NCBI GenBank assembly: GCA_035509315.1
Contig: DATJLS010000018.1
Coordinates: 1 to 64,000, forward strand
Reading direction: 5' to 3'
DNA from: JAKAWQ01 sp035509315
GTDB taxonomy: Bacteria > Pseudomonadota > Alphaproteobacteria > Acetobacterales > Acetobacteraceae
DNA length: 64,000 nt
Of the stretch, positions 62,019 to 64,000 are shown piece after piece; the first letter of the stretch is position 1, and each line of letters begins with the position of its first letter. Below the pieces are notes generated by a model. That model was not told the origin of the DNA. It did not search any database and saw only the letters and a program-made list of their open reading frames with translations. A program made the position numbers and the translations under genes.

Positions 62019-62065
62019 CGGGGAAAACACATGGCGAGAGCGGACTCCGTGAGCGCGAGCAAACG
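62019..62065 (-). repeat. dispersed repeat A, copy 7 (partial, inverted)
   Basis: CGGGGAAAACACATGGCGAGAG, then GTGAGCGCGAGCAAACGC is the reverse complement of the family blocks at 34711-34760. The rest of the repeat is missing. It fills the gap before the metallophosphatase gene. Confidence 0.55.
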
Positions 62066-62111
62066 CGCCCCGCTCCGGTCTTTTTCCGAGCCGGCCGCGT
62101 AAGGAAGGTTC

Positions 62112-62852
62112 GTGCCGGCAAACCTCCCCGTCCCGGGCTCAATCATGGCGGACGAAACGAGTGGAGAAAGCCTCCATCCGCTCAGCCTGCCGATGGCGCG
62201 CCCGCTCCGCGTGGTGGGCGACGTTCATGGCGATGCGCGTGGCTTCGCCGCCGCTTCGGCGACCGGGCGGTTCGTGATCCAGCTCGGCGATCTCACGGAC
62301 CACGGCCCCGACAGCGCCGGCGTGCTTGCCATGATGCTCGACCGGATCGCTGCCGGAAGCGGCCTCTTCCTGCTCGGCAATCACGATCTCAAGCTCGCCC
62401 GCGCGCTCGCGGGCCGGCAGGTGCGGCGGGACGCATCGCTGGAGGCGACTCTTGCCGCGCTCGATCCCGCAATCGCGGAGCGCACTCTGGCCGCGATCGC
62501 CCGCGCGCCGGCCTGGCTCGCCGCCGATGGCCGCTTCTTCGTCCATGGCGCCTTCGACCCCGGCATGCTGTTCGAGCCGCCCCCGCCGGTGCCGATCGCC
62601 GGGCCGGTTCCGCCGCTTCTCGCCCGCGCCCTTTATGGCCAGCCGACGGGACGCACGCAGCCGGACGGCTATCCCGAGCGAAGCCTGCGTTGGGTCGATC
62701 GGATTCCGCCGGGCCTCACCGTCTATTGCGGCCATGATTGCCGCAGCCGCGACGGCCGTCCCTATATTCACCGCAACGAGGCGGGCGGCGTCGCCGTGTT
62801 TCTCGACACCGGCGCGGGAAAAGGCGGGCATCTCTCCTGGATCGATCTCTGA
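62112..62852 (+). CDS. metallophosphatase (PPP-like)
   Basis: A 246-residue calcineurin-like phosphatase: VVGDVHGD at about 35-42, LGDLTDHGPDS, LLGNHDLK and YCGHD give a complete two-metal site, as in bacterial serine/threonine phosphatases and ApaH-like enzymes. The GTG at 62112 is preceded by AGGAAGG; ATGs at 62145 and 62190 lie closer to the motifs. Target unknown. Confidence 0.75.
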   Translation: MPANLPVPGSIMADETSGESLHPLSLPMARPLRVVGDVHGDARGFAAASATGRFVIQLGDLTDHGPDSAGVLAMMLDRIAAGSGLFLLGNHDLKLARALAGRQVRRDASLEATLAALDPAIAERTLAAIARAPAWLAADGRFFVHGAFDPGMLFEPPPPVPIAGPVPPLLARALYGQPTGRTQPDGYPERSLRWVDRIPPGLTVYCGHDCRSRDGRPYIHRNEAGGVAVFLDTGAGKGGHLSWIDL

Positions 62853-62924
62853 CATCGATCTCCGGCTGCGGCGCCAATTCGGCAGCAAGGGCCGGAGTGC
62901 GGGCCGCGGCGGGGCCTCCCATAA

Positions 62925-62964
62925 CCATCGGCGGAAGGTGGAGGCGTTTGGCCTCCGCCGATGG
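62925..62964. terminator. 11-bp inverted repeat before ada
   Basis: CCATCGGCGGA (62925-62935) pairs perfectly with TCCGCCGATGG (62954-62964); an inner GGAGGC / GCCTCC stem lies in the loop. It ends 16 bases before the ada ATG and 73 bases past the phosphatase stop. It could end the upstream transcript or serve as an operator; it does not look like an E. coli Ada box. Confidence 0.5.
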
Positions 62965-62980
62965 TAGAAAGGACAGAAGG

Positions 62981-64000
62981 ATGGACACGGCCACGCTCTT
63001 CCCGACCGATGCCGAGCGCTGGCAGGCGGTGACGGCCCGCGAGCGGCGCGCGGATGGCGCTTTCGTCTATTCGGTTCGAAGCACCGGGATCTATTGCCGG
63101 CCCTCCTGCGGCGCGCGGCTCGCGCGGCGTGAGAATGTGCGCTTCCATGCTTCGGCGGAGGCGGCCGAGGCGGCGGGCTTCCGCCCGTGCAAGCGCTGCC
63201 GGCCGGATCGTCCCGATCTCGCGCCGCGGCAGGAAGCCGCGGTCGCCCGCGCCTGCCGGATGATCGAGAGGGCCGAGGAGATGCCGAGCCTCGATGCGCT
63301 CGCGCGCGCGAGCGGCCTCAGCCGCTTTCACTTCCACCGCGTCTTCAAGGCCGCGACCGGCACCACCCCGATGGCCTATGCCGCGCAGTGCCGGGCCCGG
63401 CGGATGGAAGGCGCGCTCGGACGCGCGGAGAGCGTGACCGAGGCGATCTATGAGGCGGGCTTCAACTCAAGCGGCCGCTTCTACGCGGAGGCGCCTGCCC
63501 GCCTCGGGATGACGCCAAGGAAATGGCGGGCCGGCGGCGCGGGCATGGTAATCCGTCATGCGAGCGGCACTTGCTCGCTCGGAACGATCCTCGTGGCGGC
63601 GACGGAGACGGGACTCTGCGCGATCTCCTTTGGCGAGGACGAGAAATCGCTCCTGGGCACGCTTTCCGCGCGCTTCCCGAATGCCAGGCTCACGCCCGCC
63701 GATGCCGCCTTCGCCGAGACGCTCACCGCCGTCATCGAGATGGTGGAGACTCCCGCGCGCGGGCTCGACCTGCCGCTCGATATCCAGGGCACCGCGTTCC
63801 AGTGCCGGGTCTGGGCCGCGCTCAAGACGATCCCGGCGGGCGAAACGGCGAGCTACGCGGAGATCGCCCGCCGCATCGGCGAGCCGGGCGCAGCGCGCGC
63901 GGTGGCGGCAGCCTGTGCCGCCAACACACTCGCCGTCGCGATTCCCTGCCACCGGGTGATTGGTTCGGATGGCGCGCTCTCCGGCTATCGCTGGGGCAGC
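62981..64000 (+). CDS. ada: bifunctional Ada DNA-repair protein, 3' truncated
   Basis: 340 residues are present before the window ends. The N-terminal AdA domain has Cys39 (acceptor in YCRPSC), Cys43, Cys70 and Cys73. An AraC-type HTH follows (about 90-180, LARASGLSRFHFHRVF), and the C-terminal O6-methylguanine methyltransferase has Cys323 in PCHRV. It removes methyl groups from phosphotriesters and O6-methylguanine, and when methylated activates its regulon. The ATG at 62981 follows AGAAGG. Only the last few residues are missing. Confidence 0.93.
   Translation, partial: MDTATLFPTDAERWQAVTARERRADGAFVYSVRSTGIYCRPSCGARLARRENVRFHASAEAAEAAGFRPCKRCRPDRPDLAPRQEAAVARACRMIERAEEMPSLDALARASGLSRFHFHRVFKAATGTTPMAYAAQCRARRMEGALGRAESVTEAIYEAGFNSSGRFYAEAPARLGMTPRKWRAGGAGMVIRHASGTCSLGTILVAATETGLCAISFGEDEKSLLGTLSARFPNARLTPADAAFAETLTAVIEMVETPARGLDLPLDIQGTAFQCRVWAALKTIPAGETASYAEIARRIGEPGAARAVAAACAANTLAVAIPCHRVIGSDGALSGYRWGS

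Overview
The window is GC-rich, gene-dense DNA from an alphaproteobacterium, most likely an acetic-acid-bacterium relative (Acetobacteraceae/Rhodospirillales). This rests on the yqeY-dnaG-rpoD cluster divergent from carAB, on codon use, and on A/T-rich hairpin repeats between otherwise GC-rich genes. It is a chromosomal segment: core genes (rpoD, dnaG, carA, carB, greA, glpK, ada) alternate with accessory stretches. No rRNA, tRNA or CRISPR array was seen.

Layout. 0.5-2.2 kb: an accessory pair, a small multi-pass membrane protein and a cytosolic trypsin-like protease. 2.8-9.7 kb: a CpdA-type phosphodiesterase, a divergent PEP carboxylase, a molybdopterin oxidoreductase and an OtnC-type class II aldolase. 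9.8-18 kb: a fused MurT-GatD peptidoglycan amidation enzyme, a two-subunit ThDP decarboxylase with a lipoprotein gene between its subunits, an aromatic-acid-type MFS permease, glycerol kinase and a second MFS exporter. 18.1-19.3 kb: an Xre/ParS-RES toxin-antitoxin pair. 19.7-25.4 kb: a four-gene operon with an exported unknown protein, the FAD subunit and a fused Fe-S/molybdopterin subunit of a xanthine-dehydrogenase-family enzyme, and a membrane-anchored double-ABM protein. 25.5-31.1 kb: an accessory island with two unknown genes, a serine recombinase, a shredded second RES gene, a large Tat-exported protein that may be LodA-like, and its decayed flavoprotein partner.

31.5-46.6 kb: a serine hydrolase, a mercuric-reductase-like flavoprotein, peroxiredoxin/LysR divergent genes, a carotenoid oxygenase, a D-amino-acid-oxidase-like enzyme, an ECF sigma/anti-sigma module running into YceI and cytochrome b561, an acyl-CoA synthetase, a uracil-DNA glycosylase whose ends lie in repeats, and a GNAT enzyme. 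46.6-64 kb: rpoD, dnaG and yqeY on the minus strand, then carA (with a fused N-terminal helix-turn-helix domain), carB, greA, threonine dehydratase, a PdeM-like protein without metal ligands, a double cold-shock protein, NfeD/stomatin, a polysaccharide deacetylase, a metallophosphatase and a 3'-truncated ada.

At least seven copies of a palindromic intergenic repeat family are scattered through the window, together with other hairpin elements. The points most worth following are the carA HTH fusion facing palindromes at its own start, the MurT-GatD fusion in a Gram-negative, the protease/membrane pair, and the LodA-like gene with a dead partner.
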